From the IMG/VR virus record IMGVR_UViG_3300037882_000123, positions 1-37,748 of that record: a stretch of DNA of 37,748 nt, one strand, 5' to 3'. The stretch's first letter is position 1. Every line of letters starts with the position of its first letter. Below the pieces are notes generated by a model. It was given only the letters and a program-made list of their open reading frames with translations, was not told where the DNA came from and ran no database searches. Shown one piece after another: positions 1 to 6,171 of the stretch. Source of the stretch: a virus. The position numbers and the translations under genes were made by a program.

Positions 1-197
1 AAGGTGCTGGACTTACAGCCAAAGGTAGAGCAAAATACAATGCAGCAACAGGCAGTAATTTAAAGGCCCCACAACCAGAAGGCGGACCACGTAAGAAGTC
101 GTTCTGTGCCCGTATGTCAGGTATGCCAGGCCCAATGAAGGATGAAAAAGGTCGTCCTACCCGCAAAGCAGCTTCACTAAAAAGATGGAAATGTTAA
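1..197 (+). CDS. Partial basic phage protein, C-terminal end only (DUF6321-like)
   Basis: An open frame runs in from the left edge (first full codon at 3) to a TAA at 195-197, giving about 64 residues. It is rich in Lys, Arg, Gly and Pro. It contains KSFCARMSGMPGPM followed by DEKGRPTRKA and ends in RWKC. I recall this ending from small conserved phage proteins of environmental phages (DUF6321-like), but the assignment is from memory. The function is unknown. It sits one base before the next ATG, so it belongs to the same plus-strand operon of small basic proteins. The N-terminus lies outside the window. Confidence 0.7.
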   Translation, partial: GAGLTAKGRAKYNAATGSNLKAPQPEGGPRKKSFCARMSGMPGPMKDEKGRPTRKAASLKRWKC

Positions 198-198
198 C

Positions 199-402
199 AT
201 GATTAAAGAACTCTTAGAAAAACTAGATGCGGTCAACGAGCATACTAAAAGCATAATTGACTGGACTTCAATTGGTGTTGCCTTCGGCTCCTTATTACAA
301 ATACTACCATCAATAGCAGCAGCGTTGTCAATCGTGTGGACCATAATCCGCATTTACGAAACTAAAACAGTACAAAACTTTATTAAGAAATGGAAAAAAT
401 AA
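199..402 (+). CDS. One-TM small membrane protein, holin-like
   Basis: The product has 67 residues. An amphipathic N-terminal helix (1-20) is followed by one strong hydrophobic segment (about 24-50, containing LLQILPSIAAALSIVWTII). The tail is basic (FIKKWKK). The layout, with one TM, a short N-terminus and a Lys-rich C-terminus, resembles class II/III phage holins annotated in many environmental podoviruses. A holin would form holes in the inner membrane to time lysis. It starts one base after the previous stop and its stop abuts the next gene. It is not next to the endolysin, and a second holin candidate lies at 7607-7981, so its role in lysis is an inference. Confidence 0.65.
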   Translation: MIKELLEKLDAVNEHTKSIIDWTSIGVAFGSLLQILPSIAAALSIVWTIIRIYETKTVQNFIKKWKK

Positions 403-403
403 A

Positions 404-622
404 ATGGCTAAAGATAAAATGGACATGGCTCAAGACAAGAAGATGGTCAAAAAAGCTGTTGGTATGCATGACAAACAAATGCACGGTGGTAAGAAAACTG
501 ACATGTCAGAACTTAAAAAAGGCGGTAAGGTTAAGAAAATGGCTACTGGCGGTATGTGTGGCGGTGGTAAGACTATGAAGAAAATGGCTACTGGTGGTAA
601 AACTAAAGGAAAGGTCTGCTAA
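404..622 (+). CDS. Small Lys/Gly/Met-rich basic protein with GGK repeats
   Basis: The product has 72 residues and is extremely basic and low in complexity. The N-terminal part is Lys/Met/Asp-rich. Residues 38-72 hold repeated KKMATGG units and the protein ends in GGKTKGKVC. I know of no assigned function. The closest match is to its own neighbours: the GGKxKKMAxGG unit and the GKTKG ending recur in the genes at 625, 1020 and (in part) 1305. It lies just after the holin-like gene. An overlapping reading from 390 in another frame is a shadow. The composition would suit nucleic-acid contact inside the capsid, but that is inference only. Confidence 0.7.
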   Translation: MAKDKMDMAQDKKMVKKAVGMHDKQMHGGKKTDMSELKKGGKVKKMATGGMCGGGKTMKKMATGGKTKGKVC

Positions 623-624
623 TC

Positions 625-1020
625 ATGGATAAAAGTCGTATGAGCCCATCAGATAAAATTGGGCCAAATTTTGATGTACCACGTAGGGCTTCACGTGTAG
701 ATAATAGTGACGGTTCTAAAGTAGGCCCAGATATGGGTAAAGTAAATAAACCAAAACCAAAAGCTAAACCAAAAGCTGCTATTAAAAAACTTAAAGATAC
801 AAGCGGTGACTACTATACTGCCAACGGTATTTCTGGTGATATGGGTTCAGCTTCAGGTGAAATGGGTGCTAATATGGGCCAGGTTAACAAAGGCGGTTAT
901 GACCCAGAAGAAGGTATGAAACGCGGTGGTAAAGTTAAAAAGATGGCTGGTGGCGGTTCTGCATCTAGTCGTGGTGACGGTTGCGCTCAACGCGGTAAAA
1001 CTAAAGGAAGGTTTGTATAA
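625..1020 (+). CDS. Basic Gly/Lys-rich small protein with C-terminal GKTKG cassette
   Basis: The product has 131 residues. It has a low-complexity N-terminal half with KPKPKAKPKAA (about 48-58), a Gly/Met-rich middle (SGDMGSASGEMGANMG) and a C-terminal cassette: KRGGKVKKMAGGG, then SASSRGDGC, then RGKTKGRFV. The cassette is nearly the same as the end of the next protein (TASSRADGCC, GKTKGKIC). It starts 2 bases after the previous stop and its TAA overlaps the next ATG (TAATG), so translation is probably coupled. No enzyme motif or membrane segment is visible. The function is unknown and a virion-associated role is only inferred from its place among structural genes. Confidence 0.72.
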   Translation: MDKSRMSPSDKIGPNFDVPRRASRVDNSDGSKVGPDMGKVNKPKPKAKPKAAIKKLKDTSGDYYTANGISGDMGSASGEMGANMGQVNKGGYDPEEGMKRGGKVKKMAGGGSASSRGDGCAQRGKTKGRFV

Positions 1021-1304
1021 TGGCTGATAAAAGTATATTAACAAAAGCTAAAGAAGCGATTATCGGTACTCCTGAACAGAATGCTGAAGCTACTACTAAA
1101 TTAAAAGCTATGAAATCATTTAGTCAACGTAAAGCAGAGCAAGACCAGGGTGAAGCTGAAAAATACTTCGGCCTTAAAAAAGGCGCGGGTGCTTCTTGGG
1201 ATGATAGTGATAAACCAGCTAAGAAAATGGCTAAGGGCGGTACAGCTTCATCACGCGCTGACGGTTGCTGCGTTAAAGGTAAAACTAAAGGAAAGATTTG
1301 CTAA
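1020..1304 (+). CDS. Basic small protein sharing the ASSRxDGC-GKTKG ending
   Basis: The product has 94 residues. Residues 1-60 look helical and charged (TKAKEAIIGTPEQNAEATTKLKAM and so on). Residues 66-94 form the shared cassette: KKMAKGGTASSRADGCC, then KGKTKGKIC. The start overlaps the upstream stop (TAATG at 1018-1022). The next gene starts immediately after the stop at 1305. I do not recognise a function. The helical body with a modular basic tail suggests that the tail is a reusable element shared by several proteins in this cluster. Confidence 0.72.
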   Translation: MADKSILTKAKEAIIGTPEQNAEATTKLKAMKSFSQRKAEQDQGEAEKYFGLKKGAGASWDDSDKPAKKMAKGGTASSRADGCCVKGKTKGKIC

Positions 1305-1649
1305 ATGAGAGCTTCTCGTGGTATGGGTAATATTAATCCTTCAAAGATGCCATCAGGCAAGAAAAAACCACGCCGTGATGACACGGACTTTACCGAGTTT
1401 AAAAAGGGTGGCAAGGTAAAAATGCCAAGCACCCCTAAAGCTCCTAAAGGCAAGAAGTACGCCGAAGGCGGTGAGGCTAAGTCTAAAGTCAATGAGGCTG
1501 GTAATTATACTAAACCTAGCAAACGAGAAGCACTGTTTAAAAGCATTAAAGCTTCTGCAACCCACGGTACAGCCGCAGGGCAATGGTCAGCACGTAAAGC
1601 ACAGTTACTAGCTAAACGATATAAAGAATCAGGTGGTGGGTATAAATGA
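1305..1649 (+). CDS. Basic small phage protein, hypothetical
   Basis: The product has 114 residues. The N-terminal half is low in complexity with KKGGKVKMPS, KAPKGKKYAEGGEAKSK and many Lys/Pro. The C-terminal half (about 63-114) looks folded: PSKREALFKSIKASATHG, then AAGQWSARKAQLLAKRYKESGGGYK, the type of Lys-rich helix seen in DUF5872-like phage proteins (recalled, not verified). It directly abuts the previous stop and overlaps the next start by 4 bases (ATGA). The antisense and shifted readings over this interval are shadows. The function is unknown. Confidence 0.72.
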   Translation: MRASRGMGNINPSKMPSGKKKPRRDDTDFTEFKKGGKVKMPSTPKAPKGKKYAEGGEAKSKVNEAGNYTKPSKREALFKSIKASATHGTAAGQWSARKAQLLAKRYKESGGGYK

Positions 1650-1897
1650 GTGCGTTAGCTAAAAGCCAAAAGTCGCTAAAAGCTTGGGGAGACCAGAAGT
1701 GGACTACCAAGTCGGGTAAAAAATCATCTGACACTGGTGAACGATACCTACCTGAAAAGGCGATTAAAGCACTTAGCCCAGCAGAATATGCAGCAACAAC
1801 TAAAGCCAAACGCGCAGGTAAAGCGGCAGGTAAACAATTTGTAGCACAGCCAGACAAGATTAAAAGCAAAGTTAAGCCCTTTAGAAAGGTAAAATAA
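1646..1897 (+). CDS. Basic small phage protein, hypothetical
   Basis: The product has 83 residues and is strongly Lys/Ala-rich. It contains SLKAWGDQKWTTKSGKKSS followed by GERYLPEKAIKALSPAEYAATTKAKRAGKAAGKQF and a basic end. The motif of W, T/S, KSGKKSS and then a YLP-x-KAI-x-L-x-P-x-EYA stretch is one I recall from proteins that accompany the preceding family in other phage genomes. It overlaps the upstream gene by ATGA (1646-1649), so the pair is probably co-translated. No catalytic residues are seen and the function is unknown. Confidence 0.72.
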   Translation: MSALAKSQKSLKAWGDQKWTTKSGKKSSDTGERYLPEKAIKALSPAEYAATTKAKRAGKAAGKQFVAQPDKIKSKVKPFRKVK

Positions 1898-1898
1898 T

Positions 1899-2027
1899 AT
1901 GTTCGCTTGCTATATGAGTTTTATTACAGGCATGATGGTTGGGATTGAATTAGCTGACCACGAAGATAGTAACTTTTTAATTATCAATTTATTTATTGTG
2001 CAGATTATGCTTGAGTGGGAAAAATAG
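1899..2027 (+). CDS. Very small hydrophobic protein (42 aa)
   Basis: This gene was read directly from sequence: ATG at 1899, TAG at 2025-2027, 42 residues beginning MFACYMSFITGMMVGIE and ending MLEWEK. It fills the whole gap between the upstream stop (1897) and the next ATG (2028). An AAGG lies about 10 bases upstream of the start. Two hydrophobic stretches (about 1-18 and 26-38) are separated by an acidic ADHEDSN turn, so it could be a small membrane-associated protein. The exact gap-filling fit supports a real gene. The function is unknown. Confidence 0.55.
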   Translation: MFACYMSFITGMMVGIELADHEDSNFLIINLFIVQIMLEWEK

Positions 2028-2750
2028 ATGACAACTACAGCTACTACAGCGTTTAACTTAGATTTAAATGACCTCGTTGAAGAGGCTTTTGAGCGTTGTG
2101 GTTCAGAGCTACGTTCAGGTTATGATTTCCGTACAGCACGTCGTAGTTTAAACTTATTAACCATAGAATGGGCAAATCGTGGAATCAATTTATGGACTAT
2201 TGAACAGGGTCAGATTACTCTTACTACAGGAGTGGGAACATATAACTTACCTGTTGACACCATTGACTTACTAGACCACGTAATCAGAACCCAAGAAGGC
2301 ACGATACAACAAACTGATATTAATATTAACCGTATCTCAGAGTCTACCTATTCAACTATCCCAAACAAGTTAACACAGGGTAAACCAATTCAAGTATGGA
2401 TTAATCGACAGTCGGGAGCTACAACACCAAGTGGAATTAAGAACCCTCAAATCAATGTCTGGCCTACACCTAATGCTCCTGACGGGCAATATATTTTCGT
2501 TTATTGGCGCTTACGCAGATTACAGGATGCTGGCGATGGTGTTAATACTCAGGATATTCCATTCCGATTTTTGCCGTGTATGGTTGCGGGATTAGCTTAC
2601 TATCTAAGTATGAAGATTCCAGGTGTAGACCCTAGCCGCTCAATGGCACTTAAAGCAGACTACGAACAACAATTCCAACTTGCTGCAGAAGAAGACCGTG
2701 AGAAAGCGAGTATTCGTTTCGTGCCAAGGAATTTTTCATATACTAGATAA
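2028..2750 (+). CDS. Head-tail adaptor / tail accessory factor (P22 gp4-like)
   Basis: The product has 240 residues. Its N-terminal region reads LDLNDLVEEAFERCGSELRS, then YDFRTARRSLNLLTIEWANRGINLW, then a LTTGVGTYNLPVDTIDLL stretch. I recognise this pattern from podovirus tail accessory factors and head-to-tail joining proteins (P22 gp4 family). The C-terminal part holds a RFLPCMVAGLAYYLSMK helix and a long charged helix. It would sit below the portal ring and connect it to the tail. The start directly follows the small gene upstream. It is followed, out of frame, by an HNH endonuclease gene. Confidence 0.78.
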   Translation: MTTTATTAFNLDLNDLVEEAFERCGSELRSGYDFRTARRSLNLLTIEWANRGINLWTIEQGQITLTTGVGTYNLPVDTIDLLDHVIRTQEGTIQQTDININRISESTYSTIPNKLTQGKPIQVWINRQSGATTPSGIKNPQINVWPTPNAPDGQYIFVYWRLRRLQDAGDGVNTQDIPFRFLPCMVAGLAYYLSMKIPGVDPSRSMALKADYEQQFQLAAEEDREKASIRFVPRNFSYTR

Positions 2751-2751
2751 T

Positions 2752-3264
2752 ATGGCATTTAAAGATAAAAATAAGCAAAAAGAGTATGCACATCAATATT
2801 GGCTTGATAACAAAGCTAGTGAATCTGCACGTATTAAAGCATGGAAGGTAGCTAATAAAGAAAAACTTAAGCAACAAGCTAAAGAATATAACGAAAAAAA
2901 CTGTGAAAAAATAACGGAACAAAAACAAAAGTATTACTTGCGGATTAAAGAAAAACGCGCAGTCTATGCTAAAGAGTATGGTAAGAATAACTCTCATATT
3001 ATTAATAAAGCCTCCGCAAAACGTAAGGCATCTAAATTAGATAGAACACCATCATGGTTGACTGATGATGACTTATGGATTATTAATGAGATATATGATT
3101 TAGCGGCTAAGAGAACAAAAATGCACGGATTTAAATGGCACGTAGACCATATTATTCCCCTTCAGGGTAAGTTAGTTAGTGGATTACACGTCCCAGCTAA
3201 TATGCAAGTTATCTCAGCTACGGATAACCATAGAAAAAATAATAAGTATAAGGTAGCTATATAA
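2752..3264 (+). CDS. HNH endonuclease, free-standing
   Basis: The product has 170 residues from ATG 2752. An upstream in-frame ATG at 2680 would overlap the adaptor gene for 24 residues and is not preferred. Residues 1-95 form a basic, helical, repetitive region (units like NKEKLKQQAKEYNEKN). The HNH core is at 129-165: WHVDHIIPLQGKLVSGLHV, then N150 and a TDNHRKNN end, with H130, D132 and H133 in the beta-beta-alpha-metal motif. It probably cuts DNA as a homing or intron-type nuclease. Its place between two adaptor genes, with no role in virion building, fits a mobile homing gene. Confidence 0.85.
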   Translation: MAFKDKNKQKEYAHQYWLDNKASESARIKAWKVANKEKLKQQAKEYNEKNCEKITEQKQKYYLRIKEKRAVYAKEYGKNNSHIINKASAKRKASKLDRTPSWLTDDDLWIINEIYDLAAKRTKMHGFKWHVDHIIPLQGKLVSGLHVPANMQVISATDNHRKNNKYKVAI

Positions 3265-3653
3265 TGCCGACCAAGTACGCTAGTGGTAAGCACAGTATTG
3301 CCGAGTGCGATAGATGTGGACAAAGATACAAGCTATCAGAGCTTAAGAAGCTAACGATTAAGACCAAACAGGTTAGTATTAAGGTTTGTTTTGAATGCTG
3401 GGAACCTGACCAACCGCAACTACAACTAGGGATGTACCCAGTTAACGACCCACAAGCGGTTAGAGAACCTCGCCCAGATACCAGTTATGCGGTGTCAGGC
3501 TTAAACGCAGATGGCAATCCGAGTGATGGTAGTCGAGTATTTCAGTGGGGTTGGAATCCTGTTGGTGGCGCTAGCGGGTTTGATACACCATTAACACCAA
3601 ATGACTTGATTGCAGTGGGTCAAGTAGGTATAGTAACGATAACAACAACTTAA
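3264..3653 (+). CDS. Zinc-ribbon small protein, conserved phage hypothetical
   Basis: The product has 129 residues. C15-x2-C18 (AECDRCGQ) and C42-x2-C45 (VCFECWE) form an apparent four-Cys zinc ribbon near the N-terminus. Then comes a Pro-rich segment (PVNDPQAVREPRPDTSY) and a Gly/Asn-rich C-terminal part (VFQWGWNPVGGA). I recall this protein from other environmental phage genomes near tail adaptor genes, but with no experimental role. It overlaps the HNH stop by one base (TAATG). A role in assembly is inferred from position only. Confidence 0.72.
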   Translation: MPTKYASGKHSIAECDRCGQRYKLSELKKLTIKTKQVSIKVCFECWEPDQPQLQLGMYPVNDPQAVREPRPDTSYAVSGLNADGNPSDGSRVFQWGWNPVGGASGFDTPLTPNDLIAVGQVGIVTITTT

Positions 3654-3655
3654 TA

Positions 3656-3668
3656 TTAGGAGTTTCAA
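3656..3668 (+). promoter_or_regulatory. Strong Shine-Dalgarno leader (TTAGGAGTTTCAA)
   Basis: AGGAG lies 7 bases ahead of the ATG at 3670. The same 13 bases recur at 5120-5132, ahead of the tail protein gene at 5133, and a weaker version (attaggggttataa) precedes the gene at 5575. Most neighbouring genes rely on stop-start overlap instead, so these leaders mark strong independent translation starts. Confidence 0.6.
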
Positions 3669-3669
3669 A

Positions 3670-3846
3670 ATGGCTTATAAATCAGGCGCTGATGGCGTAA
3701 CTAAATCAGGCAAAACAAAAGGTAAGAACTTAGGTGACGACGGTAAAAAAGTTGGCATCCAATCAGGCAAAGGTTCAAAAGGCGTTTCATCTGACTCAAT
3801 GAAATCAGTGGGTCGTAACCTAGCTCGCGTAGCAAACCAAGGATAA
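3670..3846 (+). CDS. Small Lys/Gly/Ser-rich protein (58 aa)
   Basis: This gene was read directly: ATG 3670, TAA 3844-3846, 58 residues. It begins MAYKSGADGVTKSGKTKGKN and ends NLARVANQG. It is preceded by a clear AGGAG leader. The composition (Lys, Gly, Ser) and the SGKTKGKN motif tie it to the GKTKG proteins at 404-1304. No fold or function is recognised. The strong ribosome site suggests a high-copy product, possibly packaged in the virion, which is inference. Confidence 0.68.
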   Translation: MAYKSGADGVTKSGKTKGKNLGDDGKKVGIQSGKGSKGVSSDSMKSVGRNLARVANQG

Positions 3847-3850
3847 TATA

Positions 3851-4198
3851 ATGGCTAAGAATGATTTTGTGAAAGCAACACCAGCTGACTCCTATCCATT
3901 AGGACATGCTAAAGAAAACAAAGACGCTAGTGCGTATACGGACTTTAAATATCCGTCAGGCGGTGGCAATGATATTGGTGTGTACAAGCAACCAATGAAC
4001 AACACTTACAGCTCAGACATTAATGACAGCGTTAACCCAAACTCTCGTGCGGCTAAAGATGTAGGTCCTTCAACACGTGCTATGAATGTTAGTATTGGTG
4101 ATAGCGGTGCTAACCGTGTTAATCCACATGGTGTTGGCGAGATGCGTGGTTATGGCGCTGCTACTAAAGGCCGCAAGATTAGTGGAAAAATGGGCTAA
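3851..4198 (+). CDS. Hypothetical structural-cluster protein
   Basis: The product has 115 residues. It is polar, rich in Asn, Ser, Gly and Asp, with no membrane segment, and ends in a basic tail (MRGYGAATKGRKISGKMG). The ending again recalls the Gly/Lys tails of the cluster at 404-1304. The stop overlaps the next ATG (TAATG). I recognise it only as a recurrent neighbour of the adaptor gene in similar phages. It is probably disordered. The function is unknown. Confidence 0.66.
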   Translation: MAKNDFVKATPADSYPLGHAKENKDASAYTDFKYPSGGGNDIGVYKQPMNNTYSSDINDSVNPNSRAAKDVGPSTRAMNVSIGDSGANRVNPHGVGEMRGYGAATKGRKISGKMG

Positions 4199-5118
4199 TG
4201 AACTATATTGAACTAAGTCAGGCTATTCAGAGCTATGCAGAGAACACTGAGTCACTGTTTGTAGCTAGTATACCTACGTTTGTACAAGAAGCAGAAAAAC
4301 GTATATTCAACTCAGTTCAATTACCATCATTACGTAAAAACGTAACAGGCACGATGACTAGTAATAACAAGTATATTTCACTTCCTAATGATTGGTTGGC
4401 TAACTATTCTTTCGCTAGCATTGACCCTGTAACAGGAAACTATACATATTTACTAAACAAAGACGTTAACTTTATTCGTGAAGCTTATCCTAACCCCACT
4501 TCTACTGGCGCACCTAAGTACTACGCGTTATTTGGGTCTAGAATATCTGAGCCTAATGAACTATCTTTGATTATAGGGCCTACCCCTAACGCTGCTTACG
4601 GCATGGAGCTACATTACTTTTACTACCCAGTAACAATTGTGCAGGGGATAATTATTACTTTAGGCACGGTTACTACGGGTTCAGGATATACTAGCGGCGT
4701 TTATTACAACGTTCCTTTGACAGGCGGTTCAGGAGCGTATGTTTATGCAACTGTTGTAGTGACTAGCGGAGTTGTTTCTTCTGTAACTATTACTGATGGT
4801 GGCTCACTATATGTAGTTGGCGATGTATTAAGTGCGGACAATACAAGTATTGGCGGTTCAGGCACAGGTTTTTCAGTTCCAGTTCTAACAGTTAATAACT
4901 CGACTGGTACTAGCTGGCTAGGCGATAACTACGACCCTGTATTGTTGTATGGTGCTATGCGCGAAGCTATGCTCTTTATGAAGGGTGAAGCAGACTTAGT
5001 TGGGTACTATGAAACTAAGTATCAAGAATCTTTAATGCAACTTAAACGTCTTGGTGATGGGTTAGAACGTGGCGATGCATATCGTGATGGACAAACAAAA
5101 CTTAGAATAACTACATAA
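4198..5118 (+). CDS. Tail adaptor protein with inserted Gly/Thr/Val-rich domain
   Basis: The product has 306 residues. Residues 1-148 look like a phage adaptor protein (gp11/gp4 type): YIELSQAIQSYAENTE, then a FVQEAEKRIFN helix, then SLPNDWLANYSF and LSLIIGPTPNAAYGMELHYFY. Residues about 232-306 complete it (SWLGDNYDPVLLYGAMREAM, then MKGEADLV with a YETKYQESL helix). Between them, about 149-231, sits a Gly/Ser/Thr/Val-rich segment (GSGYTSGVYYNVPLTGGSG, VSSVTITDGGSLYVVGDVL). That segment is unlike the rest and resembles beta-structured modules found in other phage virion proteins. Removing it would leave a normal-length adaptor. It probably caps the portal-tail joint with the module exposed, which is inference. 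Confidence 0.75.
   Translation: MNYIELSQAIQSYAENTESLFVASIPTFVQEAEKRIFNSVQLPSLRKNVTGTMTSNNKYISLPNDWLANYSFASIDPVTGNYTYLLNKDVNFIREAYPNPTSTGAPKYYALFGSRISEPNELSLIIGPTPNAAYGMELHYFYYPVTIVQGIIITLGTVTTGSGYTSGVYYNVPLTGGSGAYVYATVVVTSGVVSSVTITDGGSLYVVGDVLSADNTSIGGSGTGFSVPVLTVNNSTGTSWLGDNYDPVLLYGAMREAMLFMKGEADLVGYYETKYQESLMQLKRLGDGLERGDAYRDGQTKLRITT
4642..4890 (+). other. Inserted beta-rich domain within the adaptor gene
   Basis: This is codons about 149-231 of the adaptor at 4198. Aromatic-Gly and Val-Thr alternation with GGSG turns predicts beta strands. The flanking adaptor sequence (PVTIV before, VNNSTGTSW after) reads as if continuous once the segment is removed. The borders are approximate. Confidence 0.5.
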
Positions 5119-5132
5119 TTTAGGAGTTTCAA

Positions 5133-5561
5133 ATGCCAATTTCACAAGCAATGTGCACAAGCTTTAAAGTTCAAATACTTAGTGGCGCACAAAATTTTAA
5201 TACAGGTACAACAAAGGTTTATAAAATCGCGTTGTATACATCATCAGCTACACTAGGCGCATCAACTACATCGTACTCAACAACCAATGAAGTAGTGGGT
5301 ACAGGGTACACTGCGGGCGGTAATACTCTAACTGTCTCTCAAATTCCTACGTCATCAGGCACAACAGCGTTTATTGACTTTGCAGATACAACATGGTCAA
5401 GCGCTACTATTACTGCCCGCGGCGCTTTGATTTACAACAGCACAGATAACACAGCGGTTGCGGTATTAGACTTTGGTTCAGATAAGACATCAACGGCTGG
5501 TGACTTTACTATTGTGTTCCCAACAGCTGATGCATCAAACGCTATTATCCGTATCGCCTAA
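5133..5561 (+). CDS. Conserved phage tail/virion protein
   Basis: The product has 142 residues. It begins MPISQAMCTSFKVQILSGAQNF and contains YKIALYTSSATLGASTTSYS, TNEVVGTGYTAGGNTL, TARGALIYNS and VAVLDFGSDKTSTAGDFTI. I recognise this as a widespread small phage structural protein (beta-rich, often near tail fibre genes), with no defined biochemical role that I know. It has a strong AGGAG leader (5120-5132), suggesting high expression. It is followed by a related class of small tail proteins. Confidence 0.72.
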   Translation: MPISQAMCTSFKVQILSGAQNFNTGTTKVYKIALYTSSATLGASTTSYSTTNEVVGTGYTAGGNTLTVSQIPTSSGTTAFIDFADTTWSSATITARGALIYNSTDNTAVAVLDFGSDKTSTAGDFTIVFPTADASNAIIRIA

Positions 5562-5574
5562 TTAGGGGTTATAA

Positions 5575-6045
5575 ATGGCTCTAATTATTAAAGACAGGGT
5601 ACAGCAGACAGGTACGGCTAATACTACAGTTAGCTTTACCCTAAGCGGGACTGTCACAGGGTTTCAATCCTTTACCGTAATTGGTAATACAAATACTACA
5701 TATTACAGTGCAACTGATACGTCAGGTAACTGGGAAGTAGGGCTAGGTACGTATTCAACTACAGGGCCAACACTAACTCGCACTACGATTCTTTCCTCTA
5801 GCAATAGTGGGAGCGCAGTTACATTTTCAGGGACGGTTAACGTATTTGTTACTTATCCATCAGGCAAAGCAGTAGTAAGCCCGACAGGTGTTCAAGCTAC
5901 TGGATATATAGGAACTGTGTTAATATGGGGCCTAGTTAATAACGACCAAACAACAACATGGGTTACTATTAATACCGACCAAACAACATCATGGGGTACT
6001 ATTAATAATAACCAAGCAACAACATGGACAGGGATAATTGATTAA
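5575..6045 (+). CDS. Conserved phage tail protein with three C-terminal 11-residue repeats
   Basis: The product has 156 residues. The N-terminal beta-rich region has IIKDRVQQTGTANTTVSFTL, VTGFQSFTVIGN and LTRTTILSSSNSGSAVTFSG, which I recall from a conserved phage structural family. The C-terminus (122-154) is three tandem 11-residue units: NNDQTTTWVTI, NTDQTTSWGTI, NNNQATTWTGI. The leader is attaggggttataa. The stop overlaps the next ATG (TAATG). It is probably a tail or fibre-associated protein, and the repeats may act as a stalk or attachment point (inference). Confidence 0.7.
   Translation: MALIIKDRVQQTGTANTTVSFTLSGTVTGFQSFTVIGNTNTTYYSATDTSGNWEVGLGTYSTTGPTLTRTTILSSSNSGSAVTFSGTVNVFVTYPSGKAVVSPTGVQATGYIGTVLIWGLVNNDQTTTWVTINTDQTTSWGTINNNQATTWTGIID
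5938..6036 (+). repeat. Three tandem 33-bp coding repeats
   Basis: Three copies of a 33-bp unit, in frame, encode (N)(N/T)(D/N)Q(T/A)T(T/S)Wx(T/G)I. The copies differ by a few substitutions, so they arose by duplication and then drifted. Confidence 0.75.
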
Positions 6046-6170
6046 TGAATAATGAAAACAAAACCGAAACTGAAACCATACAACCTGCGGAGCCAACTGA
6101 ACCTGCAGAAAAACAAGACGTAGTTGTTGAAGTAACAGGGTTTCAATTAGAATTATTTAAAGGACTATAA
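6045..6170 (+). CDS. Very small acidic protein (41 aa)
   Basis: This gene was read directly: ATG 6045 (overlapping the upstream TAA), TAA 6168-6170, 41 residues. It is Glu/Thr/Pro-rich (MNNENKTETETIQPAEPTEP) and ends FQLELFKGL. It exactly fills the gap before the ATG at 6172. It is probably disordered, with a short hydrophobic end. A role as a small tail chaperone or linker is conceivable but unsupported. The function is unknown. Confidence 0.5.
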   Translation: MNNENKTETETIQPAEPTEPAEKQDVVVEVTGFQLELFKGL

Positions 6171-6171
6171 C

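Noticed and set aside
390-578. 62-residue plus frame overlapping the gene at 404
   Set aside because: Same DNA in another frame, with biased Lys/Leu/Arg content and no ribosome site. The 404 frame has the shared GGK/GKTKG motifs.
2680-2751. Upstream start for the HNH gene
   Set aside because: The extra 24 residues lie inside the adaptor gene in another frame. ATG 2752 directly follows the adaptor stop.
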